Assembly (NCBI GenBank): GCA_029782215.1
Contig: JAKOVD010000197.1
Coordinates: 92,034-156,033, forward strand
Direction: 5' to 3'
DNA from: Chloroflexota bacterium
GTDB taxonomy: Bacteria > Chloroflexota > Anaerolineae > J102
DNA: 64,000 nucleotides
A program made the position numbers and the translations under genes. The notes under the pieces were generated by a model, which saw nothing but the letters and a program-made list of their open reading frames with translations, was not told the origin of the DNA and did no database searches. Position 1 is the stretch's first letter. Each line of letters starts with the position of its first letter. Positions 28,145 to 36,715 of this stretch are shown here, piece after piece.

Positions 28145-28475
28145 TGTCATACTCAACGAAGTGGAGTATCTCAGGGGGCTGTCTGGGCAGCGCCTGATGG
28201 GGTGGCGGAGATGCTTCACTGGAAGCTTGTCGCGAACAGGGTTGACCGATCGACCCGTTCAGCATGACATAAACCTGTCACTCTGAGCCCCTCCAGGACC
28301 TCCTTTTCGCGTCATGCTGAGCGACCCCTCGGCCAACCTTCGTCTCGCCGCCAACACAGCGAAGCATCCCCAACCCGCCCTATGTCGTTGCAGAGCCTGC
28401 AGGGCCGAAGCAATCCCTAACTGGCACGTTGGCGACTGCTTCGCTGCGCCCGCAGTGGCATAGCGAGCGGGAGTT
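28145..28475. repeat. Island of degenerate dispersed repeats
   Basis: Bases 28145-28269 behave like a 125-base element with imperfect inverted ends. TGTCATACTCAACGAAGTGG at the left matches the complement of the right end, TGTCATGCTGAACG...AGTGAAGCATCTCC. Two further copies of GTCATGCTGAGCG/GCGAAGCATCC-type arms follow (28310-28368), then GCCGAAGCAATCCC...GACTGCTTCGCTGCG (28408-28450). The same family occurs at 2327-2410. No gene is seen from 27983 to 28599. Confidence 0.6.
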
Positions 28476-28524
28476 CCCCGGCAGCGCAGGGCCGGATACT
28501 GCGGCGCTGCCCAGAAACTGTCTC

Positions 28525-28586
28525 TTGACAAGCCATCTGCCTCTTGCTAGACTACGCATAATTGCACGCTGGCTGTGCAATTGCAC
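28525..28586 (+). promoter_or_regulatory. Promoter and operator of the SorC-led operon
   Basis: TTGACA (28525-28530) and TAGACT (28548-28553) are separated by exactly 17 bases. Immediately downstream, ATTGCAC (28561-28567) and GTGCAAT (28575-28581) form an inverted repeat with a 7-base spacer, and a third half-site TTGCAC lies at 28581-28586. The repeat covers the expected transcription start, as expected for control by the SorC-type regulator encoded at 28600. Confidence 0.7.
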
Positions 28587-28599
28587 ACTGCTTGGGACC

Positions 28600-29565
28600 A
28601 TGCCTGATTCTGGACTGCACGAGCTGCTGGCCGAAGTGGCCTCGCTCTACTACGAGGAAGATCTCACCCAGGGTGAGATCGCGGCGCGGTTGGGGTTGTC
28701 CAGGGTCAAGGTCTACCGGCTGCTCAAACAGGCGCGGGACGAGCAGGTGGTGACGATCCTCATCGACTGGCCGATCAAGCGCGACGCCCGGCTCGAACGC
28801 GAGCTGTGGCAGGCCTTTGGCCTGGCCGACGTGCTGGTCATGCAGTCGGTCGCCGCTGACCAGGGCGCGGGCTTGCACCAGCTCGGCCAGCTTGCCGCCC
28901 GCTACCTGGAACAGGTCCTGCAGGACGGCGCCACCCTGACGGTCTGCCTGGGTCGCTCCACCTGCGAGACGATCAGCGCCATCCGCCCCGGCTTTCGCGC
29001 CCACGTGCGGGTGGCGCCAGCCCTGGGCAGCATGCCGTTCGCCATGCGGGAGCTGGACAGCGGCGCCCTGGCGCGCCGGCTGGCGCAGAAGCTGGGGGGC
29101 GACGTTCTCGATCTGGCGGCGCCGGCCATGGCCGACAGCCCTGCCGCCGCCGAGGTGCTGCGCAGCCAGCGCGATATCAGGCGGGCGCTGGAGGCAGCCG
29201 AGAACGCCAATGCAGCCCTGCTCGGCATCGGCAACCTGGACCCCGCCCAGTCAGTCTTCGTCAAGGGTGGCTTCATGACGCCCTCCGAGCTGGCGGCGCT
29301 GGTCGAGTCCGGCGCCGTGGGGGATATCGCCGGCCGCCTCTTCACCGTCGAGGGCCGGTTCCTCGACAACTCCTATGGCGACCGCATCATCGGCGTCAGC
29401 GTCGAGGCGCTGCGGCGCATTCCCCGCACGATCGCCGTGGCAATGGGTCCGGAGAAGACATCCGCAATCTGTGGCGCTCTGCGCTCCGGCGTCGTGCAGG
29501 TATTGTGCACCGACGATCGCACCGCCAGCGCCGTTCTCGAAAGGGTAGGTGGTCATGGCGACTGA
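28600..29565 (+). CDS. SorC/DeoR-type sugar-responsive regulator
   Basis: The frame is open from 28429, but ATG 28600 (MPDSGLHELLAEVASLYYEE) fits the family and gives 321 residues. The N-terminal HTH reads DLTQGEIAARLGLSRVKVYR. The rest is a SorC sugar-binding domain (GATLTVCLGRSTCETISAI, GVSVEALRRIPRTIAVAMG, SGVVQVLCTDDRTASAVL). These regulators bind phosphorylated sugars. Its own promoter and inverted-repeat operator lie just upstream. The stop overlaps the dehydrogenase gene, so it heads the operon running to about 38.7 kb. Confidence 0.9.
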   Translation: MPDSGLHELLAEVASLYYEEDLTQGEIAARLGLSRVKVYRLLKQARDEQVVTILIDWPIKRDARLERELWQAFGLADVLVMQSVAADQGAGLHQLGQLAARYLEQVLQDGATLTVCLGRSTCETISAIRPGFRAHVRVAPALGSMPFAMRELDSGALARRLAQKLGGDVLDLAAPAMADSPAAAEVLRSQRDIRRALEAAENANAALLGIGNLDPAQSVFVKGGFMTPSELAALVESGAVGDIAGRLFTVEGRFLDNSYGDRIIGVSVEALRRIPRTIAVAMGPEKTSAICGALRSGVVQVLCTDDRTASAVLERVGGHGD

Positions 29566-30583
29566 CATGGTCGTACCGATCTTCCGCGGCGAAGGCCGCA
29601 TTTCCTACGAGCGCCGGCCCCGTCCCACGGTGGACGCCTCTGACGACGTCGTCGTCCAGGTCGAAGCCTGCGGCATCTGCGGTACGGACCTGAACATCCT
29701 GTCCGTGCCGCCCGCGCACAAGGCCACCCCCGGCATCATCATCGGCCATGAGGGGGTGGGGATCGTCGCGGAAGTGGGCAGCGGCGTCTCGGGTCTGCAG
29801 CCCGGAGACCGGGTGGTGATCGCCAACCGCCTGACCTGCGGCCGCTGCGCCTACTGCCGCCGCGGGCTGGACAACCAGTGCACCGACTACCAGACGATCG
29901 GCACCACCCTGGACGGGGCTTTTGCCCCCTACCTGCGGGCACCGGCGCGGGCGCTGTGGAAGATCGCGCCCTCCGTCCCGCGCGATGACGCCGCCCTGTT
30001 CGAGCCCCTTGCCTGTGCCGTGGGCTCGGTCAAACGCGTGCCCTTCCAGGTGGGCGATAACGTCGCCATCATCGGGGCAGGGCCGATGGGCATGCTGTTT
30101 GCCCTTCTGTACCGCGCCCTGGGCGCGGGCGCCGTCTTCCTGGTCGACATCGCACCCTACCGGCTGGACTTCGCCCTGGCAATGGGCATGGAGGCCGCCC
30201 TGGACGCCGCCAGGGTGGACGTACCGGCAGAGGTGAAGCGGCTGACGGGCTTGGGCGCCGACATCGTCGTGGACGCCGTGGGCAATCAGGTGGGCCAGGC
30301 GGTCAAGCTGGCGCGTCGGGGAGGTCAGGTCATCCTCTTCGGCCTCCGACCTCACGACAACCCGCCCGTCAACCAATACACGATCACACGCTATGACCTG
30401 ACTGTCCACGGCACCTTCGTCGGGCTGCATCCGTTCGCCCAGACGATCCAACTGCTGGAGAGCGGGCGCGTCCGGCCATCCGTTCTTGTCACCCACCGCC
30501 TGCCCCTCGCCGATCTGGAGCGGGGCGTCGAGCTGATGCGCAGCCAGCAGGCGATGAAGGTGCTGATTGATTTGAGTTTGTAG
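29555..30583 (+). CDS. Zinc-dependent alcohol/polyol dehydrogenase (MDR family)
   Basis: The medium-chain dehydrogenase has catalytic zinc ligands in CGICGTD and GHEGVG, structural zinc cysteines in CGRCAYCRRGLDNQC, and an NAD-binding GAGPMGML. It resembles sorbitol, threonine and L-idonate dehydrogenases and probably oxidises a secondary alcohol of a sugar or polyol. ATG 29555 is preferred; GTG 29549 is possible. It overlaps the regulator gene by about 11 bases. It is the first enzyme of the operon. Confidence 0.87.
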   Translation: MATDMVVPIFRGEGRISYERRPRPTVDASDDVVVQVEACGICGTDLNILSVPPAHKATPGIIIGHEGVGIVAEVGSGVSGLQPGDRVVIANRLTCGRCAYCRRGLDNQCTDYQTIGTTLDGAFAPYLRAPARALWKIAPSVPRDDAALFEPLACAVGSVKRVPFQVGDNVAIIGAGPMGMLFALLYRALGAGAVFLVDIAPYRLDFALAMGMEAALDAARVDVPAEVKRLTGLGADIVVDAVGNQVGQAVKLARRGGQVILFGLRPHDNPPVNQYTITRYDLTVHGTFVGLHPFAQTIQLLESGRVRPSVLVTHRLPLADLERGVELMRSQQAMKVLIDLSL

Positions 30584-30643
30584 ACCGGGAAACCGGGTCT
30601 GCGGGTCACCCACCCCTTCTCCACACCACACGGAGCATTCGAT

Positions 30644-31444
30644 ATGGCTGATGAAATTGGCAAGATGACACAAAGGTGCAAGATCGCCGCCGGCCTTTTC
30701 TGGGCCGACTATGCCGTGCTCGGCGCCCAGATCAAGGACCTGGAAGCGGCAGGGGTCGACTGGCTGCACATCGAGGTCCGCGACGGCAAGTACATGGACT
30801 TCGGGATGCCGCGCGGTGGCTTTGACATCATCGAGGCGACCTGCGCCAGCACCAGCCTCCAGGTCGAAGCCCAGTTGCAGATGGTCCGCCCTACCTTCGA
30901 CGTCTTTGACCAGCTCAAGGAGCTGGGCGTGAGCCTGATCAGCCTGCCGATCGAAACGACCGGCGAGATGATCTTCCAGCAGATCACCTATATCAAGGAG
31001 AAGCTCGATCTCAAGGTGGGCGTCTGGGCCTGGCAGGGCGTGCCGACCACGGCCTTCGAGCAGTTCCTGCATCCCTACGTCGACATCATCGAGTACGAGA
31101 GCAGGGCGCCCTTCTGGGTCAAGCCGCAGCCGGGCAAGAGCCCGCACACGATGGACCCGATCATGGTCAGGACCATCCGCCGCCTGCACGACATGATCGT
31201 GGACGCGGGCATGGAAGGCCAGATCGAGCTGATGGAGGACGGCGGCCTGAACGCAGGCAATGTGGCAGAGTTCATCGCCGCCGGCATGACCGTGGGTGAG
31301 TTCTCTTCGCCCCTGTTGAAAGGGCCGGGCGGCAAGCTCAAGCCGGGCACCGGTGACATTGCAGCCGCGGTGCACAACCTGGCCGCGGCCATGGATGCTG
31401 CCAGCGCCGAGCACCGCACCGCCGGCGGCCGGCTGCGTTCCTAA
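30644..31444 (+). CDS. Divergent ribulose-phosphate 3-epimerase-like protein
   Basis: The 266-residue TIM-barrel protein has the RPE layout: AGLFWADYAVLGAQIKDLEA, WLHIEVRDGKYMDF, then MEDGGLNAGNV. In RPE the metal ligands include H and D of the HxDVMDG motif, a second histidine and a late aspartate. Here H42 and D199 are kept, but the D is E44 and the second histidine position is occupied by glutamine (about Q77). It may epimerise a different phosphosugar or have another activity. It starts with GGAG eight bases before ATG 30644. Confidence 0.75.
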   Translation: MADEIGKMTQRCKIAAGLFWADYAVLGAQIKDLEAAGVDWLHIEVRDGKYMDFGMPRGGFDIIEATCASTSLQVEAQLQMVRPTFDVFDQLKELGVSLISLPIETTGEMIFQQITYIKEKLDLKVGVWAWQGVPTTAFEQFLHPYVDIIEYESRAPFWVKPQPGKSPHTMDPIMVRTIRRLHDMIVDAGMEGQIELMEDGGLNAGNVAEFIAAGMTVGEFSSPLLKGPGGKLKPGTGDIAAAVHNLAAAMDAASAEHRTAGGRLRS

Positions 31445-31471
31445 GGCCACATCTGGGCGAGGTTCACGACT

Positions 31472-32617
31472 ATGAGAACACTTGGCATCGGCATGATCGG
31501 TTACGGCGGCATCGGACGTGTCCATGCTATGGCCTATCGCTCGCTGCCCTTCCACTACGGCTTGCCCCAGGACACGTTCCGGATCGCCGGTGTGGCGACG
31601 ACGCGGCCGGAGACGGCACGGGCCGCCGCCGCCGAGATCGGCTGTGACTTTGCGACGGCCGATTACCGCGAGCTGCTGGCGCGGCCGGACGTGGACGTGG
31701 TGGATGTCAGCGTACCGAACCACCGCCATGCCGAGGTGGTGGTGGCGGCGGCGGCGGCAGGAAAGCACATCTACTGCGAAAAGCCGCTGGCGATGAACGT
31801 GGCGGAGGGCAGGCAGATGCTCGCCGCCGTCAGGGCTGCCGGGGTGCAAACGCAGGTGACCTTCAACTTCCGCTTCTACCCGGCGGTCATGCGGGCGCAG
31901 CAGCTCGTGGCCGCGGGCTTCCTGGGGCGGGTCTTCTCGTTTCGGGGGCGCTACTACCGTTCGAGCTACATCGACGCCCGCAAGCCGCTCACCTGGCGGC
32001 AGCGCAAAGAGATCGCCGGTGGAGGCGCCCTCTTCGATATCGGCTCCCATATCCTCGACCTGATCTACGCCCTTCTCGGCGACTTCGGCGCCGTCCAGGC
32101 GAACATGGACACCCTGATCAGGCAGCGCCCGGCGGCGCCGGGTGAGGACGCCACCCAGCCGGTGGACGTCGACGACATCGCCCTGCTGAACCTCCGCCTG
32201 GCCGACGGGACGCCGGGCGTCGTCGAGGTCTCGCGCATGGGCACGGGGCTGACGAACGACCTGGGCTTCGATATCTTCGGCGACAAGGGCGCCATCCGCT
32301 TCAACGCCGTCGATGCCAACTGGCTGGAGGTCTACGATGTGCGCGACGCCGAACAGCCCATCGGCGGCATGCGGGGCTTCCGCCGGATCGAAGCCGTGAA
32401 CCGCTACCCCGGCCAGAAAGCGCCGGACTGGTCCATGACGCCCGACTTCGTGCGCACGCACGCCGAAAGCCAGTACCAGTTCCTTAAGGCGGTCGCCGAG
32501 GGCCGGCCTGCCCGGCCGGACCTGGCCGATGGCCTGCACATCCAGGCGGTCATGGCGGCGGCGGAACGCTCGGCGGCAGAGGGCCGCTGGGTCAGCGTCG
32601 CCGAGGCCTTGGCCTGA
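31472..32617 (+). CDS. Gfo/Idh/MocA-family oxidoreductase
   Basis: The 381-residue protein has the Rossmann motif GMIGYGGIGRVHAM (about 7-20) and the catalytic EKP motif in YCEKPLAMN (E103-K104-P105). A C-terminal alpha/beta domain (GGGALFDIGSHILDLIYALL) carries the usual DxGxHxxD. Members oxidise or rearrange sugars, inositols and sugar nucleotides with NAD(P). The substrate is unknown. It sits between the RPE-like and GMC genes with short spacers, and is therefore part of the same catabolic unit. Confidence 0.88.
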   Translation: MRTLGIGMIGYGGIGRVHAMAYRSLPFHYGLPQDTFRIAGVATTRPETARAAAAEIGCDFATADYRELLARPDVDVVDVSVPNHRHAEVVVAAAAAGKHIYCEKPLAMNVAEGRQMLAAVRAAGVQTQVTFNFRFYPAVMRAQQLVAAGFLGRVFSFRGRYYRSSYIDARKPLTWRQRKEIAGGGALFDIGSHILDLIYALLGDFGAVQANMDTLIRQRPAAPGEDATQPVDVDDIALLNLRLADGTPGVVEVSRMGTGLTNDLGFDIFGDKGAIRFNAVDANWLEVYDVRDAEQPIGGMRGFRRIEAVNRYPGQKAPDWSMTPDFVRTHAESQYQFLKAVAEGRPARPDLADGLHIQAVMAAAERSAAEGRWVSVAEALA

Positions 32618-32671
32618 TCTCGCAACCTTCACGCCGAAGTTCTCTGGACGCATCCGTCAAGGGCTAACCTC

Positions 32672-34192
32672 ATGGCAGAGACCTACGATCTCATCATCGC
32701 CGGCACGGGCGCCGGCGGCGGCACCCTCGCCCACGCCCTGGCCGGCAGCGGCATGCGCATTCTCCTGCTCGAACGCGGCGACTACCTGCCCCAGGAGGCG
32801 CAGAACTGGTCCCCTCCTGCGATTTTCAAGGAGAAGCGCTACAAACCCAGGGAAGTCTGGTACGGGGCCGACGGCAAGCCCTTCCAGCCCGGTGTGCACT
32901 ACTTCGTGGGCGGCAACACCAAGGTGTACGGGGCGGCGCTGCCCCGTCTGCGCCGCCAGGACTTTGGCGCCGTGGAGCACGAGGGCGGCACCTCCCCGGC
33001 CTGGCCGGTGACGTATGAGGACCTGGAGCCCTACTACCGCCGGGCCGAGGTCATCTATGGGGTGCACGGCGCCGCGGGTGAGGACCCGACGGAGCCGCCG
33101 CGGTCCGGTCCTTTCCCCTTCCCGGCCGTGCCGCACGAACCCGCCATCGAGGACTTGGGCGGGCGCCTGCGCCGCCAGGGCCTCCATCCCTTCCACCTGC
33201 CGATGGGCGTGGACCTGCGCTCAGGCGGGCGCTGCCTTCGCTGCAAGACGTGCGATGGCTTCCCCTGCCAGGTGCTGGCCAAGGGAGACGCCGACGTCTG
33301 CTGCGTCCGCCCCGCCCTGGCAGCGGCCCAACGTGACGGCCCCGGCCTGACCCTCTGGGTCCGCACCACGGCGCGGCGGCTCCTGACCGGCCCCTCCGGG
33401 AAGCGGGTGACCGGCATCGAAGTCGAGAGGGATGGCGAGGTCCAGGTGGTGAGCGCCGATCGCTATGTCGTCTCCTGTGGGGCAGTGAACTCAGCCTTGC
33501 TGCTGCTGCGCTCGGCCAATGAGGCGCATCCCAACGGGCTGGCCAATGGCTCGGGCCTGGTGGGCCGCAACTACATGGTGCACAACAACACCGCGCTCAT
33601 GGCCATTGCCCCCATGCACAAGAACCCGACCGTCTTCCAAAAGACGATGGCGGTGAACGATTTCTACTTCAAGGGCCCGGACTTCGCCTATCCGATGGGC
33701 AACGTCCAGATGCTGGGCAAGCTGCAGGCCGGCATGCTGACCGCCGCAAAGGCCTTTGTCCCCAGGCCCATCCTCAAGGGGATGGCTGATCGCAGCGTGG
33801 ACTGGTGGGTGATGTCGGAAGACCTGCCCGATGCCGGGAACCGGGTGGCGCTCGCCGGCGATGGCCGCGTGGTAGTGCATTGGCGTCCCAACAACCCCGT
33901 GGCGCATGGTAAACTGATCGACGCTGCCCGGCGCATGATGAAGGAAGCAGGTTACCCGGTCGTTCTTGTCGAACGCATGGGCATTGACACCAATTCACAC
34001 CAATGCGGCACGGCCCGCTTCGGCGTCGATCCGGCCCAGTCGGTCCTCGATCCCACCTGTCGCACCCATGAGGTGGACAACCTCTACATCGTCGATTCTT
34101 CCTTTTTCCCCTCTTCCGCCGCCATGAACCCGGCGCTCACCATTGCCGCCCAGGCTCTCCGCGTGGCCGATCACCTGGCTGCTGCGGCCTGA
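32672..34192 (+). CDS. GMC-family FAD-dependent oxidoreductase
   Basis: The 506-residue flavoprotein begins YDLIIAGTGAGGGTLAHALA, the FAD dinucleotide-binding fold. It ends with the GMC C-terminal domain: NSHQCGTARFGVDPAQSVLD, VDNLYIVDSSFFPSSAAMNP and ALTIAAQALRVADHL. In the GMC family this region holds the active-site His and Asn/His; H in NSHQCG and N in MNPALT are visible. GMC enzymes oxidise sugar, polyol or sterol alcohols. A cysteine-rich segment (CLRCKTCDGFPCQV, near residues 188-201) resembles gluconate/fructose-dehydrogenase-type relatives. No signal peptide is present. Confidence 0.85.
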   Translation: MAETYDLIIAGTGAGGGTLAHALAGSGMRILLLERGDYLPQEAQNWSPPAIFKEKRYKPREVWYGADGKPFQPGVHYFVGGNTKVYGAALPRLRRQDFGAVEHEGGTSPAWPVTYEDLEPYYRRAEVIYGVHGAAGEDPTEPPRSGPFPFPAVPHEPAIEDLGGRLRRQGLHPFHLPMGVDLRSGGRCLRCKTCDGFPCQVLAKGDADVCCVRPALAAAQRDGPGLTLWVRTTARRLLTGPSGKRVTGIEVERDGEVQVVSADRYVVSCGAVNSALLLLRSANEAHPNGLANGSGLVGRNYMVHNNTALMAIAPMHKNPTVFQKTMAVNDFYFKGPDFAYPMGNVQMLGKLQAGMLTAAKAFVPRPILKGMADRSVDWWVMSEDLPDAGNRVALAGDGRVVVHWRPNNPVAHGKLIDAARRMMKEAGYPVVLVERMGIDTNSHQCGTARFGVDPAQSVLDPTCRTHEVDNLYIVDSSFFPSSAAMNPALTIAAQALRVADHLAAAA

Positions 34193-34219
34193 GACAGGCG
34201 CCACTCCCACCGCAAGCTT

Positions 34220-36715
34220 ATGAACGCAGCCCTGGAGGCCGCACCCCCTCTTTCCACCCCTGCCTCGGCGGACGCTTCCAGCCGGGGCTTCCCGCGCGAG
34301 GCATGGGCGCACACGCAGCCCAGCGCCGCCGTGGCCCGCATCAAGAGCGAGGTGGTCGCGAACGAGCGCCAGATCGACGTCGAACGAGCGCGCTTTGCGA
34401 CCGAGAGCTACCGGCAGACCGAGGGCCAGCCGATGCCCCTGCGCCGCACCAGGATGCTCCTCCACCTGGTGCGCTCCATGTCGATCGCCATCGGGCCCGA
34501 TGAGATCATGGTCGGCAATCGCTCCCTCCTGCCCCGCATGGGGGTCATCGCGCCCGAAGGTGCGGTGGACTGGGTGGACCGCGAGCTGGAGATCCTGCCC
34601 ACGCGGCCGCAGGATCGCTTCCAGATCACGACGGCCCAGATCGATGAGCTGCGCCGGGACATCTTCCCCTATTGGCGCGGCAAGACCATCGAGGACATCG
34701 TCGCCCGCCGCGTGCCTGAGGACGTCATGGTCGCCGTGCGCGGCAGGGCCTTTTCTCTGAACCAGACCGATCACGCCCAGGGGCACATCCTGCCCGATGT
34801 GGAAACGTGGCTGCGGCTGGGCATCGGCGGCCTGCGCGACAAGGTGCTCGCCGCTCGTTGCAGCGCCGCCGCCCGTAGCAGCGCCGCCGCCCGCAGCAGC
34901 GCCGTCGTGCAGGAGGCGGACGCCGGGGTCATCGTCCACTATGACGCTGCCCTGATAGCCCTGCAGGCTGCCCGGGAGCTTATGCTGCGCTATGCGGACC
35001 TGGCGGCGGCGATGAGCGCTGCCAGCCCCCTGCCAGAACGCGCCGTCGAGCTGAAGCGTGTGTCCGCCGTCTGCCGCTGGCTGGCGGAGAACCCCGCGCG
35101 CGATTTCTGGGAGGCGCTGCAGGCCGTTTGGTTCCTGTTTGTCCTTCTCCAGATCGAATCCAACGCCAGCAGCTTCTCGCCCGGCCGCTTCGACCAGTAC
35201 ATGCTGCCTTACCTGGAACGAGACCTGACGGCCAGTCGGCTCACGCTGGCGCAGGCGCAGGACCTGCTCGAGCATCTCTGGCTCAAGTTCAACGAGATCG
35301 TCCTGCTGCGCAGCAGCCACAGCGCCCGCTACTTCGCCGGCTTCCCCATCGGGTTCAACCTTGCCCTGGGAGGCCAGTTGGCCGGCGGCGGCGATGCCAC
35401 CAACCTGCTCAGCTACATGTGTCTGCGCGCCCAGGCCGACCTGGGGCTGACCCAGCCCAATCTCTCCCTGCGCGTTCACGCCGGCAGCCCGCAGGAGTTC
35501 CTGGAGGCTGCGGCCTTCGTCATCGGCAAGGGCAGCGGCATGCCGCAGGTCTTCAACGATGAGGTCATCGTGCCGGGGCAGGTCAACCGCGGCCTGCCGC
35601 TCGCGGAAGCGCGCAACTACGCCATCGTGGGCTGCGTCGAGCTTTCGACGCCCGGCAAGGCCCTGGGCTGGAGCGACGCCTCGATGTTCAACCTGACACG
35701 GGTGCTGGAGCTGACCCTGTTTGGGGGCCGCGACCCCAAGAGCGGCGCCCTGGTCGGCCTGCCCACCCCTTGCCTGGATGAGATGCAGTCTTTTGCCGAA
35801 TTGGAGGAGGCCTACGACCGCCAGATCGCGCACTTCGTGGCCCTGATGGTCAAGGGCTGCAACATCGTGGACCAGATCCACGCCGAGGTCCTGCCCTCGC
35901 CGTTCCTGTCGCTGGTGATCAACGACTGCATCGAGCGCGGGCGTGATGTGACTGCCGGCGGCGCCCGCTACAACTTCTCCGGCGTCCAGGGCGTGCAGAT
36001 CGCCAACGTGGCCGACAGCCTGATCGCCGTCCGCCAGGCGGTCTTTGATCAGCAGTGGATCGGCGCCGGCGACCTGCTGGCGGCGCTGCGGGCCGACTTC
36101 GCCGGGCAGGAGGTGCTGCGCCAGCGCCTGATCCATCGCCTGCCCAAGTACGGCAACGACGATGACCGCGTGGACCGCTATGCTGCGCGTTGGGGAGACC
36201 GCTACTGCGAGCTGGTGGAGCAGTATCCGACGATACGCGGAGGCGTTTACCAGCCGGGCTTCTACACGGTTTCGGCCCATGTGCCGATGGGCGCCAACGT
36301 GGGCGCGACCCCGGACGGCCGCCATGCCGGCGCCCCCCTTGCCGACGGTGGGCTGTCGCCGGCAGCCGGTCGTGATCGCCGCGGCGCCACCGCCGTGCTG
36401 CACTCGGTCAGCAAGCTCGACCTCAAGTTGGCTTCAAACGGCACCCTACTCAACATGAAGTTCCTGCCGAGCTTCTTTGAGGGTCCCGCCGCTTTGAGCA
36501 AGTTCGCCGACCTGCTGCGCGGCTTTTCACAGCTCCACATCCCCCATGTCCAGTTCAACGTCGTGGATGCCGCCACCCTCCGCGCCGCCCAGGCGAACCC
36601 GGACGAGTACCGCTCCCTGGTGGTGCGCGTGGCCGGGTACAGCGCCTACTTCACCGAGCTGGACAGGGACCTGCAGGAGGAGATCATCCGCCGCACGGAG
36701 TTCGGTGATGTCTGA
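34220..36715 (+). CDS. Glycyl radical enzyme, diol-dehydratase-like
   Basis: The 831-residue protein is a complete glycyl radical enzyme. The catalytic cysteine and base are C472 and E474 in YAIVGCVELSTPGKALGWSD, and the radical glycine is G806 in RVAGYSAYF near the C-terminus. The GCVE motif separates it from pyruvate formate-lyase (Cys-Cys) and places it with eliminases. The GCVE-x-x-x-PGK-x-x-GW pattern recalls B12-independent glycerol/propanediol dehydratases, but the usual Pro after E is Leu. It should remove water from a polyol or sugar acid anaerobically. An Arg-Ser-Ala repeat at residues 213-230 is unusual. Confidence 0.88.
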   Translation: MNAALEAAPPLSTPASADASSRGFPREAWAHTQPSAAVARIKSEVVANERQIDVERARFATESYRQTEGQPMPLRRTRMLLHLVRSMSIAIGPDEIMVGNRSLLPRMGVIAPEGAVDWVDRELEILPTRPQDRFQITTAQIDELRRDIFPYWRGKTIEDIVARRVPEDVMVAVRGRAFSLNQTDHAQGHILPDVETWLRLGIGGLRDKVLAARCSAAARSSAAARSSAVVQEADAGVIVHYDAALIALQAARELMLRYADLAAAMSAASPLPERAVELKRVSAVCRWLAENPARDFWEALQAVWFLFVLLQIESNASSFSPGRFDQYMLPYLERDLTASRLTLAQAQDLLEHLWLKFNEIVLLRSSHSARYFAGFPIGFNLALGGQLAGGGDATNLLSYMCLRAQADLGLTQPNLSLRVHAGSPQEFLEAAAFVIGKGSGMPQVFNDEVIVPGQVNRGLPLAEARNYAIVGCVELSTPGKALGWSDASMFNLTRVLELTLFGGRDPKSGALVGLPTPCLDEMQSFAELEEAYDRQIAHFVALMVKGCNIVDQIHAEVLPSPFLSLVINDCIERGRDVTAGGARYNFSGVQGVQIANVADSLIAVRQAVFDQQWIGAGDLLAALRADFAGQEVLRQRLIHRLPKYGNDDDRVDRYAARWGDRYCELVEQYPTIRGGVYQPGFYTVSAHVPMGANVGATPDGRHAGAPLADGGLSPAAGRDRRGATAVLHSVSKLDLKLASNGTLLNMKFLPSFFEGPAALSKFADLLRGFSQLHIPHVQFNVVDAATLRAAQANPDEYRSLVVRVAGYSAYFTELDRDLQEEIIRRTEFGDV

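Noticed and set aside
29396..32653. 1085-residue open frame on the minus strand, the third longest in the window
   Set aside because: It is rich in His, Arg, Asp, Gly and Val with no domain, and runs antisense to four well-supported genes (SorC end, dehydrogenase, RPE-like, Gfo/Idh). It is a by-product of high GC codon use.
33995..36403. 802-residue open frame on the minus strand
   Set aside because: Antisense to the glycyl radical enzyme, whose catalytic motifs are complete; the composition is typical of a shadow frame.
34220..36715. Pyruvate formate-lyase
   Set aside because: PFL needs adjacent catalytic cysteines; here the site is Gly-Cys-Val-Glu, typical of dehydratases and lyases of other substrates.
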